Assembly (NCBI GenBank): GCA_950295325.1
Contig: OX485806.1
Span: 3,038,001-3,102,000 of the forward strand
Length of the DNA stretch: 64,000 nt
Source: Polytrichum commune
Taxonomy: Eukaryota > Streptophyta > Polytrichopsida > Polytrichales > Polytrichaceae
Direction: 5' to 3'
The position numbers were made by a program, and so were the translations under genes. Positions 41,722 through 53,866 of this stretch are shown in pieces. Position 1 is the first letter of the stretch. Each line of letters opens with the position of its first letter. A model generated the notes under the pieces. It was not told the DNA's origin. It was given only the letters and a program-made list of their open reading frames with translations, and did no database searches.

Positions 41722-44100
41722 TTAACACCATGCATGAAAGCATGTCTTTGACTTGACTACTGCATCACAATATTCCTTGAGGACTTCTACACTTAAGTTG
41801 TTCTCCCCCTTCCAAGAATTGTGCTCAAATGCATATTTGAGCCATTTGATGAGATAGAATCTCTTGGGGCAAGACTGAGACCTTTTATCTTCATGTGAAA
41901 GCGTATTTTCTACTTCATATGATGCATCATCCTCAAAGATTGGTTGAGGGGGAGGTTGTACCTTGCCATAGGTTGTATATAGCCAAAGAGGTGACACATA
42001 AAACACATCATGAATCTTGAATAGGCTTGGCAATTGCACACAATATCATATATGCTATGATCCCTATCCTCTTGATTACCGTAACACAATAGCTGGTTCG
42101 TCCCCTGGCGAACGAATATTTATTTATTTTGAAAAAATAAGGTTCGCCTCTCAAAAAACTGAATTTCTCAATTTTCATTTTTAGCAAAAAAATCAGTAAA
42201 AATGACCTTAAATGGCTTAGAAACACCAAAAGATTGCAAAAATTATTTTATTTTATTTTCGTTTTTTTGTCTTCATAATTTCATAATTTTTACGTTTTTT
42301 ATTTTTAGAATTATTTTTGAACGAACCAGCTATGGTACTACGGTATTTGAAATGGACCAATTCACCATGGTAATAGCTTTCTAGCACCTAACACCTTCAA
42401 CTTAATGTTGGTAGTACTTACAAGCACTTGTTGGTCTACTTCATAAGAAACTTCTCATATCTTTTCATCATCATAATAGTCCTATACATAATTTTTGTGC
42501 AGCAATTAAATGTCTCTTGGCATGGTCAAATACATCAAACATATGTTTGGCAAAGTTCTTTGCACCAGGGACTTGACATCTATTGATCCAACTTATTGGT
42601 GTCATTGGATGCTAACATATGTTTATGACAATCGGAGTATTCCAAACATGTTGTCAAAAGTCATTATATGCAAATTCTACCATAGCAAAGAACTCATCCT
42701 AGTCACCTTGCATTGGATTTACATAATGTTGCAACATCCTCAATGATACGGTTTACATGTTCCATCTGTCCATCGATTTGAGGATGAAATACGGTGGACA
42801 TAGCCAACCTTGTTCCCAAAAAATCATGCAAGGCGTTCCAAACCTGCTTGTTAATCTAGCATCCATGTTACTTAGGCTACCTTTGGGTAAAACATGAAGT
42901 TTATACATGTATGATCAAGAAATAAATTTGCCGCTCCTTCAACAATTACATGTGTTGTGGTTGGCATAAGTGGGTCATTCAGACAACTTATCTATGCACA
43001 TAAAGATGGCATCCTAACCATGACTAGAAGGTGTCAAGCCATAAATAAAATCCATGATGACTGCCTTCCAATTCATGTTGGAAATATTTAATGGTTGTGA
43101 TAAACATGGTAGCTTCAAAGTAGGAGCCTTACTTTGTTGGCAAAACTCACAAGAATTTATATAGCTCCCAATTGACCCTTGCATCTTATGCCACCTGAAG
43201 TTTACCAGTAGCATGTTCCAAAACCTAGTTACCCCAACATGACCACTATACCTTACATCATGATATTCTTGGAAGTTAAAAAGACATGATTATCCATCTT
43301 TGGAACAACAAATCTATATCCACTATTGCCTCATCATGCCATCATATGTTATTCTCAAAAACAAATTGCTTCAGGTTATGCAGGTTTGAGAACCAAGGAT
43401 CAAAAGCATACCTTGCAATAATTGTATGATATAACTTAGAATCGATGACAAACTCAAAATACCCCTTAGGTTGATTTTCTTATTCTTCGGGAAATTTTCG
43501 CATAGTGTCGGCCGCCACTAGGACTAAATCAATTAAAGCTATCTTGGGTGTCATCAAGGCCCTCTGGACACCCATGTCTAGTTGAATCGTGCTCATGGGA
43601 TCATCCATATTGATCTATCATGACTAGTATACCCACTTATAGACGAAATTATGCTCCAAGAATTCCAACCATCGAGCTTGACGCCCTAATAATTTTTGTG
43701 GTGTCTTTAAGCATTCAAGTGGGTTTGTGACCACTATGTAGTTAGCCTTGTCTAAGTAACAACAATAGGTTCGCATGGTGTGTACAACTGTTGTCGACTC
43801 TTGCTCTTCATTGGCATAATTCCTCTCAGTAGGGGAGAATATCCTACTTTTAAAGACAATAGGTCTTCCTCCTTGAAGCATGATTGCTCTTGCCTTAATC
43901 AGAGAAGCATTGTTGATGACCTCAATTGGCACCCCTAATTTGGGTAAGGAAAAAACTAAGGGTTGTAATTTCGTGAGCACCTTGACATGAGTATGAGCAT
44001 GTTAGAGGGCATGAACATAAGCCTCTCGCACACGGATATAGGGGGTGACAAGGTTTTGGGCTAAGGTTGCCTGAAAAATTATGATGTGAGGTTGGAACTA
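41722..44100 (-). mobile_element. Decayed Ty3/gypsy chromovirus fragment
   Basis: On the minus strand, in element order: RT end and RNase H (KLQPLVFSLP, ARAIMLQGGRPIVFKSR, SPTERNYANEEQE, LLGRQARWLEFLEH; 43980-43624); integrase zinc finger (SYINSCEFCQQSK, then NWKAVIMDFIYGL; 43214-43014); integrase core (MSTVFHPQIDGQMEHVNR, about 42800-42740; EFAYN, about 42690); C-terminal chromodomain-like part (LPSLFKIHDVFYVS, FYLIKWLKYAFEHNSW, LKEY; 42039-41722). The order and the tail identify a gypsy chromovirus. Many stops; LTRs not found. A 239-bp MITE lies within it. Confidence 0.85.
42092..42330. mobile_element. 239-bp MITE with TA duplication
   Basis: Inverted ends GCTGGTTCGT / ACGAACCAGC flanked by TA (42090-42091 and 42331-42332). 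Very AT-rich interior. Fits a Tc1/mariner (Stowaway-type) MITE inserted in the gypsy relic. Confidence 0.75.
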
Positions 44101-44892
44101 CAACATGTCTGAAATAGAAATCCATAAGAAAAGCGATCACAATTGCTCCAGAATGCAAATAGAACTTCTTGAGATCCCAAATCTATGAAGAATACAAACA
44201 CTACTTATGTCCGATTACTTTAATTCCTAATACACCAATTGAAAAAAAAATTACAATGACCTTAAACAAATGCTTTGTGATACCATATACACCAATCAAT
44301 GAAGGAGATTACAATGAAGAAATTGAACAAACAAACAACTCAACTCAATTTAATTGAATGCAACTAGACTCAAATGAATAGCCTAGATGTGCATATTTAA
44401 TTTTATTGAATATGAACTCATAAAATCTGGAACATGCAATTTCAAGGATACTAAATATTGGATATCCATAAGATTAAAGATAATATTGCACAAGCATATA
44501 AGCATGCACAAAGACATATGAACAATGCTTGGAGTGAGATGGTCTCATGGTCTCCTTGCTTTGCCTTTAATTGTTTTTCTTATTTTCATTGGTTCATACA
44601 AACAATATGGAATTCCTCTTATCCTTAACCCTAAACCCTAAACAACCACCATAGGGCCTTCATTTCTCCTATTTGGATGCATTTTCAAACTATTTCCAAC
44701 GCTCATACTGTCCTCTATGAATACAACGTCTCTAATTTTTTATGATTATTTAAGTATGCAAACATATTAGCCTATAGGCCGCATACAATAATTCCTAACC
44801 AAGGTTTATGTGCCGTTTTATTGTTTCGACCATTCTTTCCTTGGAATTGAATACTTGTTTTTTTTTAAATTCTCTTGATTTTTGTTTTCTAG

Positions 44893-46235
44893 GTTGGAGC
44901 GGGTTGTACTCGTCCAAACACCAATCCAAAGGTTCACACGGACATTGATCTATTCTTTGCATATGTGTCCAAAAACCTACGTGTGCCGAGGATCTCTGCC
45001 TCATCCTCGGATGTTCCTATATGGAACAAATGACCTTCCACATACTTTGAGGTTTTGTTTGCCTTCGCAAATGCCAACCTCCATAACGACGGAGTCGTTA
45101 TCTTTGCACACTGCGCCGATCCTAATGTCTTTAGATCAATTCACAATTGGGCGCATACTGAAGACTTTTATGTTGCCGAAGATTGATTTGGCATGAATGA
45201 CCTCAATCTCCAATCTCCTATGAATCCTTCTGAATTGGTAAATTCTTGTAGTCGTCATTCATTTTGTTTATACCCTTCTCTTTTGCACGTCTTTATTCCT
45301 AACTCTCCCTTGCACATTTCATGTATACCCGCAAGTTTTTTTATCAAAGTCCTCGTGCATAATGAATTCATCTTGAATGTTTGTACATCAAACTTTGAAG
45401 ACATGGGTTACAATCTCAAGAGAGATGGTTGGCTTAACAACTTCACCGATGAGAAAAAAATCAAGCAATGAGGGAACCCCGGGTGCCTTGGAAAGGTGCT
45501 CATAAAAAACGCCACGAGTTTTTCTCCATATTTTTTTTTGCCCTCACGGACAATGATGACATTATCATAGATTGGCAATGTGATATTGGTTTGTTCTTCA
45601 TCTCTTTGATTTGATTTTATTTAAAATTTAAAATTTTCTTGTGCTTGCCGTATTTTCCATTCATTTCCTTATTCTTGCCTTCTTGTTTCTTCTAGGGAAT
45701 TCCGCCATTGCTTGCCGCTTCATTCAACGCCATATTGTGGCGCTCGAATCGGACATCGACATCTTCAAGTTTCTCTTCCTTCCCATGTGTGAGCCTGAGC
45801 AAGAGTACACTTCCCAGCAAGTTGCCCCACAACGGGGATCCGTTTTGGCTTCCCCCCCCCCAGAAGATGGCAAAGTGGAATTTCGATTTGCTGTGTGCGT
45901 AAGTTCAATGTTGGCTTCTAACTTGTTTGTTTGCGTTCCTATCTTCTCGGATTGCAGTTTTTTGCATGGGCTCATGTTTATTTTTTTCGTCTTGTATGTT
46001 CAGAGTTCCAAAGGAGAGCCCGATCCGTATTCTTATTGTGGATATGTTTGCAACCCCTTCAACAAGGTTTGAGCTCCCTTCGTATGCTGCCGAGCTTGCC
46101 TATCATTTCGCGGAGGCATCCACCGTCTCCACCTCCTACTCGCACCTACTCTTTCAACAAACTAGTCTTGGATTTCCTAGACATAGAGGCCAACCAAGGC
46201 GAGGATAGTGATAGACATGATAGTCCAAGCTTTTG
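44893..46235 (+). pseudogene. Methyltransferase-like gene, broken
   Basis: Spliced plus-strand frames. Exon A 44893-45237: TDIDLFFAYVSKNL, then FEVLFAFANANLHNDGVVIF and IHNWAHTEDFYVAED. Exon B about 45336-45588: FIKVLVHNEFILNVC, then REPRVPWKGAHKK and DDIIIDWQCDIG. Exon C 45696-45898: NSAIACRFIQRHIVALESD. Donors and acceptors (GT/AG) fit. The join DWQCDIG|NSAIACR..RHIVALESD resembles the SAM-binding motif that lies C-terminal in beta-class N4/N6 methyltransferases. Two in-frame TGA codons (about 45031 and 45184) and a frameshift near an A7 run (about 45456) break it. The catalytic NPPY-type motif is not seen. Substrate unknown. Confidence 0.55.
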
Positions 46236-46956
46236 ATTAGGCCTCGTAGGTATAGAGACTCAAGCTCGTCTGCTATGTTTTAATTTTAATTTTTTTGAGT
46301 TCATTTGTGGAAACTAGATTCCTTTTTCAAATTCTCATTCCACTCATTTTTTTTTATCTTATGTTGAAGTTTGATTCCACTTGCTAACGTCAGCCCTAAT
46401 TTAATTCCAAACCATTTAAAAATCACACTACAAGACCTTTTATAAGAAATACATTCTTTCACACCTTCACGTTCTACTTGTTTGTGGAATTAGATTAAAT
46501 TATAATCTCTATGGAATTGGGGTACCTTTTCAACAAATTGAACTCAAAATATCTCCAAATTCCACGGTCATGGGCACTCCTTGTTTCAAATTTGTCCGTC
46601 TTAATTCAAAATTTTCACTCTTCAAAATTCGCTCTCTGCTCTCTGCTCTCCGCTCTACGCTCACACTACTAAGTTTCCCACCGAATAACCTCACCAAGAG
46701 GAGAAGTCCACTAGACAACTTCACAAAATGGTCATAGCTGGCCATTGTAGAAATCTTACCCCTTAAATGACCATTGTATTAAAAATTAAAAAATTGTATT
46801 GATAAAAAAATAAAATGTATATGGAAATGTTTTAGAACTTCTTTCATGACAATAATTTATTTGAAAATGATCCACCTCTATGATACATCCAAATTAAGGT
46901 AAATAATTAGGTAACATAAATTTTTTATTGATTTTTAAAGAAATTACATGTTGGTA

Positions 46957-47712
46957 CAGTCTAACCTTGTTGATATGACACTTATTTATACAGCACCCTC
47001 GATATTACGACACATTTTTGCGAGACCAAACTTTTTCGTTCAAATCTCCCTCTTTTATACGACTACAACACTTTGTTTAGTCATATTAAAGAGGTAGTTC
47101 ATGCTAGAATTCCTTTTATCTACATTATGTACATCTAAAATACATCCATTTTCACTTGGGAACTCCTTGAGAACTACTTGGGAACTTCACTTATTGTTGG
47201 GAACTTAATGATGATTAGGATTTCTAGTGTAGAATGGACATGGTTGGAGTTAGAGTCGCCTCTGGCCTAGTACGTTGCCTTGTACATGGGTGATATAATA
47301 TCACCAATATCTTGATGTTAAAAGTCGTGCATCATTGTTTTTTGTTTTTTATTAGAAGACTCTTTACATTTTGGTGTTTATGGAATTCTTAGTTTCCAGA
47401 AGTTTGTTGAGAATTTAGATAAGATGACAGTTGCTAACTTGGGTAGGCAACACCAAAGATCTTTGGACTCCTATTTCCAGAGTTCTCGAGAATATTTGTA
47501 TTTGTTTGGAGTTATAAGTTATTATTTCATACCATCTATATTGCTTAATCTCATTGTATATATAGTTTAACTCATATTACTTATGTTTTCATATATTCCC
47601 TCAATAGGACGACAACTTTACGCCATTTGCCATATTAATGAGAAGACGACACCTCGATAATACGACTTTTTTTTGTGTTTCCCAAAAATGTCATACTAAA
47701 GAGGGAGAACAA
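46957..47712. mobile_element. Pogo/Tigger-like non-autonomous element, copy 2
   Basis: 756 bp flanked by TA (46955-46956 and 47713-47714), collinear with 10822-11567 over its whole length. It starts CAGTCTAACC and has no coding capacity. Confidence 0.8.
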
Positions 47713-47960
47713 TAGTGCAAAGATTTTTCTAACCAAGAAACATTTTAATGAAGTTGGAGTTCTCCATAGGCCAAGTTTGGCTTTGAGGTTGCCCAAGAAA
47801 CTTGATCTCTGGAGAACTCCCCTTCAAAAAAATGTCGGCACGTCGGCAACCACGTCATTTTTTCATCCATGTATAAAGTTCTCCGCAGGAACCTTAGCTG
47901 AAGTGTAAACCACCACCGGACAAGAGTGTCACTCTCGACCAATCAAATTTCAGAATTCCC

Positions 47961-48260
47961 CTAGCATTCATGACTGGTGGACTTGAAGCGGCCCTTAGTG
48001 CCACTGCATGGGCACTTTGGGAGCGCGAGGTTGTGGGCCATCGGCGTTGGGATTCCGCGGAACCTGGACGCCATGACATGCACAGTAGTGGGCTTGCCTG
48101 CAACCGCGGTTATGAACTGGACTTCTCCAGCATCCTGGCCCACACGCATGGCGGGGGCATCATTACCTATCCATAGAGAATTCCAATCTAAGAGTGGAAG
48201 TTGCGGGCTCATTCCCAAGGTCATGCTGGTCATTAACCAAATAAGGCGTGGCAGTCACAA
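47961..48260 (-). other. GC-rich open segment, unassigned
   Basis: A ~300-bp island, clearly more GC-rich than its surroundings and open on the minus strand (90 codons; phrases GNDAPAMRVGQDAGEVQF and GKPTTVHVMASRFRGIP). It lies directly beyond the pogo-like copy. It could be an exon or a gene fragment; I do not recognise it. The plus strand is also open there, so coding direction is not certain. Confidence 0.3.
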
Positions 48261-48469
48261 ACAGTTGCCGGTTGAAGGATAATACCACACGCAGCCTGCT
48301 GTCTGTAAGTACCTGCGGGAGTTCCTTCTAAATCCTACCCATAGTCCGACTCATATTGTCTGCAAATTTTCACGTGCTCTGACTCACGTGCAGCAGTTCA
48401 GAGATTCGTGCGCGTTTCACATAATTACAAGGATTTGCAAGAATATATCTGAGGTTAAGTTAGAGTTAA

Positions 48470-48983
48470 GGGGCGGTTTACACTATGGACCAAGAGCCAT
48501 GACCAAGAAAATTAAATCATTTTCATGGTCACAGCTCTTGGCCAAGAGCCGTGACCATGAAAAATAAAAAATGGATTTTTGAGTGGCTTGGTCACTCTTG
48601 TAGTGTAAAGTGGATTTGGACCGGGACAACTTTGGGCTGATTTTTTTAATTTCTATCCCAACGATCAACAGTAACGTCAAAAAAATTTGGGAAAAATAAA
48701 TATTAAAAAAATAAATTCGGCCAATGGCTGATTTTCAGCCTTACGGCTCCCTTGATTTCCGTTGAGTCGAGCATTTTGCCTCGCCTCAACGGAAAACCCG
48801 TTGGACCATGGCACATTATCCAAATGGCAGATTTTAGTAGTTTTTGGGGACCTCAAAGTTAGTGGTCATTCTCCTTTTTTCAAGGTAGTGTAAAGCCAAA
48901 TGGGACCAAGAGCACTTTACTCTCCAATCACAAATTTTAGAATTTCATGGTCATGGCTCTTGGTCCATAGTGTAAACCGCCCC
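48470..48983. mobile_element. PIF/Harbinger-type MITE
   Basis: 514 bp. Inverted ends GGGGCGGTTTACACTATGGA, matching over ~35 bp (through CCAAGAGCCATGACCA), flanked by TAA at 48467-48469 and 48984-48986. A 3-bp TWA duplication and GGG/GGC ends are the Harbinger signature. An internal palindrome repeats the phrase GGTCA.GCTCTTGG several times. Confidence 0.88.
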
Positions 48984-49491
48984 TAAGTTACTTATGACGC
49001 GGTGTGTGTCTCAGAGTTGCTTGAGTCGTCTGTGGTTTGTTAATGTTCGAGCCTCGTGCCTTCAGATACTTCAGTCAAATCCTCATTAAGGAATGTTGCA
49101 GAGCACAGGCTCAGTAGTATTCTTGAGTCAACGCATATGCTTTCAACCCCCAGTAGTTTTCTTGCGGAGGAAGATTGCCCTCCGAGGATGATATAAGTAG
49201 TGATGCCGAGGTTGAGGTGAATGTGGAATTCAAGTTGTTGTTGGGTATCGCAGAGTTTGATTCATCTGGGAGGTGAACTTAAGTTGTCTGGAAATTAACC
49301 TCCAAGAAATTAATATTACAGGTGCGTGGTGTTTATAAGATTACTCAAGCAGATTCTTTAAAGGTCTGATTAATTGTTGTTGAAACTTATCGATTCAAGC
49401 AGTTGAAAAGAGTTGAGGCGGCTGCTGCCCATTGATCTCTGAGTTAAGATCGAGCCCTGTTGGATACTTTCAACATTGAGACGCCTTAAAA

Positions 49492-52400
49492 ATGGCAGCC
49501 AAAAACTTGGCGTACAGATCCGAACTTGGCGATGTGGCCGAAACGGAACACTTCTTCATCTTGACACCCCCTCCCGGGGTCAAGAAATTTGTGAAGGACA
49601 TCCGGCACTGGTGGAAGGTTGACATTAAAGCCTCCAAAAGCAAGGTTCACGTAGTGCAAATCTTAACCTGGAGGCAATTCTTCTCTCAGCTCCTGATGAA
49701 CATCCTGTTTCTGGTAGCTCCGTTGATTAAGTTTATGGGGAACTGCATTGAGACGCCTGGCAACATTTGGGGCGCCAACGGCCGCAGCTTCAGTCACCTC
49801 ATAGCAAATCTCTTTAAGGGTAACAAACATTCTTCATCATAATTTCCCTTAATTGATTACTGCAAATTCATCAACAGTTTTTTCCACCGTCTTTGTCGAT
49901 GCTTTTTAAGTGACGCTGGTTGTAGCATTGTAATGGAGTCTCAAAATTCAACAATTTCCTCATGTCGAATGCAGGACAACTCGTAGTTCCGAAAGATGGT
50001 GATGAAACTCACCACTCCATCATAATGCAAATCGATCCTCGAACGAAGCTTTATGTGGACAAATCTCAACAAGGCCACGATCACAGCCAGATTGCGACTT
50101 CCACGGTGTTTCCAGGGACAGATGCCGGTGCGAGAGCCACCGGTGATGTTTGCATGATGGCCTCCAAATTAGCATATGAAAATGAGGCAGTCGTCAAGCA
50201 AGTGGTCACGAGCGATTGGAAGGTGATAATGCATCTTCTGCGAACTATGTTGTCATTGTTGAGCATTCGCATCACAAGTGACTTCGGGCAATTAATTACT
50301 ACCGAGGGAAAAATGGGGTAATGTGGACAAAACCTGGTGACTGAGTCCCCGAGGTAGACTGAAGGTTGAATCGTTCTTAGGGCGAACTTTGGATACTAGC
50401 CCTTGATGATGTTCAACCAGACTTTGCCACTTTACCCTATGTTTCCCTAGGTCTTTTGAGTTCTGAGGTGTTGTGTGAACTTCATCAAAGAAAGACTTCA
50501 AATTTCTTCTTCCCAGTTGCAAATATGTATTGGAACGTTTGGGTCATGTTAGGGTTAGAATGTCAGAGTTTCAGTGAACTAGTTAGGATGACCTTGGAGT
50601 ACCATCAAACAAAGGATAGAGAGTGTTTTATGAATATCTTGTGTGAGTGTTGGAGCATTTTGAGAAAAGAGCTCATCGAGTCGACAGCTTAAACTCGCAA
50701 TTTTTGGGAGTTTGATATAATTTGGCTTCATGACCACAACTTGACGAGCATCCTCCGAAGCTCAAAGTATTGGGAGCCTAATCAATCAAGCTTGCAATTT
50801 TTTAGTAAGTGTTAATTACATAGCTGAGTTTCGTCATGCTCAAGGTGACTAATAGCAAGGGCTAATGGTAGTAAACAAATGCGCAAAGGACAAATTACGG
50901 GGTGCATGCTGTCATGTTTTAAGGTTCTTGCAGGAATTATAAGGGTTGATCCACTTGTTTGGGGTTTTGTTGGGTTCAAATGAGCAGCTAGAAGGTGAGG
51001 AGTAGAGAGGTGATGAGGTTAGAAGGTTGTCCCCATTGTAGATGCATTTTTCTCTCTACATCTCTGTCATGTTTATGAGATCTGGCCTAATAAATTTTTG
51101 TTGTGGACTTTGTGATCATTATTTGCAGATGAACTTCGTTTGCTTCTGGAACTGCTGGAACGGTACTAACTCATGCACAAACCAAATCCAGTCTGTCTCA
51201 TAGTTCACAAATTCTAGTGGCAGTGACTTATTTGGGTGGTTGAATGGAATTGAATGGACCGAGACCCAATTGCTGGGGTAACTTGGTATCTGAAGTTGAT
51301 TTTAGTGACACCAATCAATGTTTGTAACAGAGAACCAAAAAATGTGGAATACTCAGCTCTTCATCTTCACAGACAAAGCCCAAGATGCGAATGCCATTGT
51401 GGTTGCCTGGAGGGGGACCGAGGTATTCAATGCGTTTGACTGGAGCACAGATATAGACTTCTCCTGGTATCATGTCAAGGATATTGGCAACGTGCATGTG
51501 GGGTTTATGGAAGCCTTGGGCCTGGGTGACCGCCACAGCGTGGAGTCCTTCCAAACCATGCAGAACAAAGCTATAGCCAAGCAGAACAAAACAAGGGTGA
51601 GCTTGAATATCAACGTATTCTGAGGTTTCAATATTAGGGTGTCAAACTTGAGGAATCACGGGTCCTCTTTTTTGTTTTGTTTTGTGTTTGTTGTTTCTTC
51701 TCTGAATCTCCCTCCATAATGGGAATGTGAGATGAGCGTAATTGGTTGTTGGTTCATTTGACCATGTGATTCACCACACGGAGGAAGTGTCACTTGCACA
51801 ATGTGGACTTGAACCAATATGTGGACATAGTTGTTTATAGCGTATATGAGATATATGAAACCAAATAGGTTAGTCACCGCAATACTTAGATGCTTGAGAA
51901 ATGGATGACAGTTGTGTGCACCTAAGGTAGACGTGTCTATCAATTCGGTTACTTATCTTAATTGGGCACATATATTTGGGTGGTATGTGGTTAGGTGTGG
52001 ATCCAAGAATATATATCAAAAAGGCATGTGCTCAAAAGAGATTAGACTACTCGCTTAGAAGATAATAACCATTCTAGGTTCAATAGTCAAAAATAAGGGG
52101 GGGGGGGCTACATGACCATTAGATGAGCACGAGAATCTTCACTTTGATAATGAACAAGGTATTCATATGAGCTCCAAAAATCATGAAGAAAGTGGCTATG
52201 GAAGACCCAACTACCTTATAAGAGAGCAACCTTCTTCAAGAAACCTTCTCCTTTGCACTTGAGCCATGTGGCTGAGTAATACTTCAATTTATTACATAAT
52301 GACATGGATCCCATGTTTTGTTGCCTCCTTTTGCTAAATGATAGAATAGGGGTACTAGTGCTAGTTAAGTAAGTATGCCCCGGATGATTTACATTGTTTG

Positions 52401-53866
52401 TAATCTCAAATGTTGCAGGGGCAAGAGGAATCTTCTTCTGGGCTCCCGCAGGAAGTGATCGACAATCCTGACCAGAGGCTAGCATATGATGAGGTGACTG
52501 CCAAAGTGAATGAGCTACTAAAAAAACATCCCAAGGCCAAGGTTTACATTACGGGCCACAGCCTTGGGGGCGCTCTTGCAGCACTCTACGCAGGAATGTT
52601 GTTCTACAATAAAGAAGACGCCATCACTGACAAAATTGCAGCCGTTTACACATTTGGGCAGCCAAGGGTGGGTAACAAGAGTTTTGCAGATTATATGCAA
52701 GAGAAGCTCACAGTAGAGCGCTACTTCCGAGTTGTGTATTGCAACGACCTTGTCCCTCGAGTCCCGTTTGATGATCCCATTTTCAGGTTCAAGCATTTCG
52801 GATATTGTTTCTACTACACACATCTGTACAAAGGAGAGGTGCGTAACATACTAGTATACTATCCTATATACCTTTTCATTGAGTTCCTCCATTGACAGCA
52901 CCCACATGGATCCACGTCTTTAGAAATTGGTTTGGAGTAGCTAAAACACTTTTGAAAAGTTTTAAGTATTATGCATAACATTATTCATTTAGCATCACAT
53001 GTCACACTTCTCTTTTCAACCTATGATTTGATACAGCCTTGTGGAGGCTTTTGAGTCACTAGGTTTAGCATTAACTTGGGTACATCAAGAGCATCTTGAG
53101 CATCTTGATATTTAAGTAAAACTGGATCAAGCCCAAAATTATAACGTGTTGAATTCTGTCGTGCAAGATCCTTCAATAGGATTGTATGGTAAGATCCTAC
53201 TATAGAATATGCATTGTTGATTCTAGGTTCAGTAGTCAACATATTTGGAGTGTATAGGACCACTTGATGAGTATGAGAATCTTCACTTTGATAATGAATA
53301 AGATATTTGTATAAGCTCAAAAAATCATGAGAAAAGTGGCTACAGCCTCAGATTCGGGATTTGCTAACCATCTTGTGCTAATCAAGTGTTTCATATCCAG
53401 CTAGCAGAAGTGGGCTAGTCGGAAAAAGTAACCATTTAAGACCGGTCTACCTTAAGCTATTCTAAGAGGGAGAGTTGGCAACCCGGGCTTATGAAGTTGA
53501 AATTGAAATTTTTTGCAGACTTTGGTTGAAGAACCACATAAAAACTTCTTCTACATCTCAGACGCCGTGACTATTCACCTCACAGCTGTAGCGGAGCTTG
53601 TCAACTCCTTCCAGCTGCGATGGAAGGACCCAGAGTTCGCCGAGTCCTTGACATCGACCATTTACAGGTGCTTGGGTCTTGTGGTTCCAGGTATTGGAGG
53701 TCATAGCCCTGTGAATTATGTGAATGCCATGCGTTTGGGCCCATCGCCCCTTGTGGCCAAGCTCACCGCGAGGGTTGAGAGCCTCGACCAGAAACTCCAC
53801 GACTTGGAGGAACACCTACGACAGAAAATTTATAATGGGTTGCACTTTTTTGTTCCGTTTCTTTGA
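49492..53866 (+). CDS. Class-3 triacylglycerol lipase, OBL1-like (six exons)
   Basis: Exons 49492-49819, 49975-50222, 51129-51162, 51331-51596, 52419-52838 and 53519-53866, all with GT/AG introns and consistent phases; 547 aa. N-terminal part with a hydrophobic stretch (FFSQLLMNILFLVAPLIKF, ~63-81), as in oil-body lipases. The core has VVAWRGTE (oxyanion region), DWSTDIDFSWY, nucleophile GHSLGG (S340), VYTFGQPRVGN, D402 in NDLVPRVP and H494 in GHSPVNY. So the Ser-Asp-His triad is complete. It should hydrolyse triacylglycerol or other acyl lipids at lipid droplets; location is inferred from the family. The 34-bp exon 3 (NFVCFWNCWN) is unusually short but fits. Confidence 0.88.
52060..52205 (+). 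repeat. Lipase intron repeat, copy 1
   Basis: In intron 4. Matches 53205-53345: TTCTAGGTTCAATAGTC, GAGAATCTTCACTTTGATAATGAA and AGCTCCAAAAATCATGA. It contains an 11-base G run at 52097-52107. Confidence 0.7.
53205..53345 (+). repeat. Lipase intron repeat, copy 2
   Basis: In intron 5, same orientation as 52060-52205. Related to the dispersed family at 12.4 and 13.1 kb through the flanking CAAAAGAGATTAGACTAC phrase of copy 1. Confidence 0.65.

Noticed and set aside
44625-44640. Telomere repeat (AACCCTAAACCCTAAAC)
   Set aside because: Only about two units; interstitial chance or junk.
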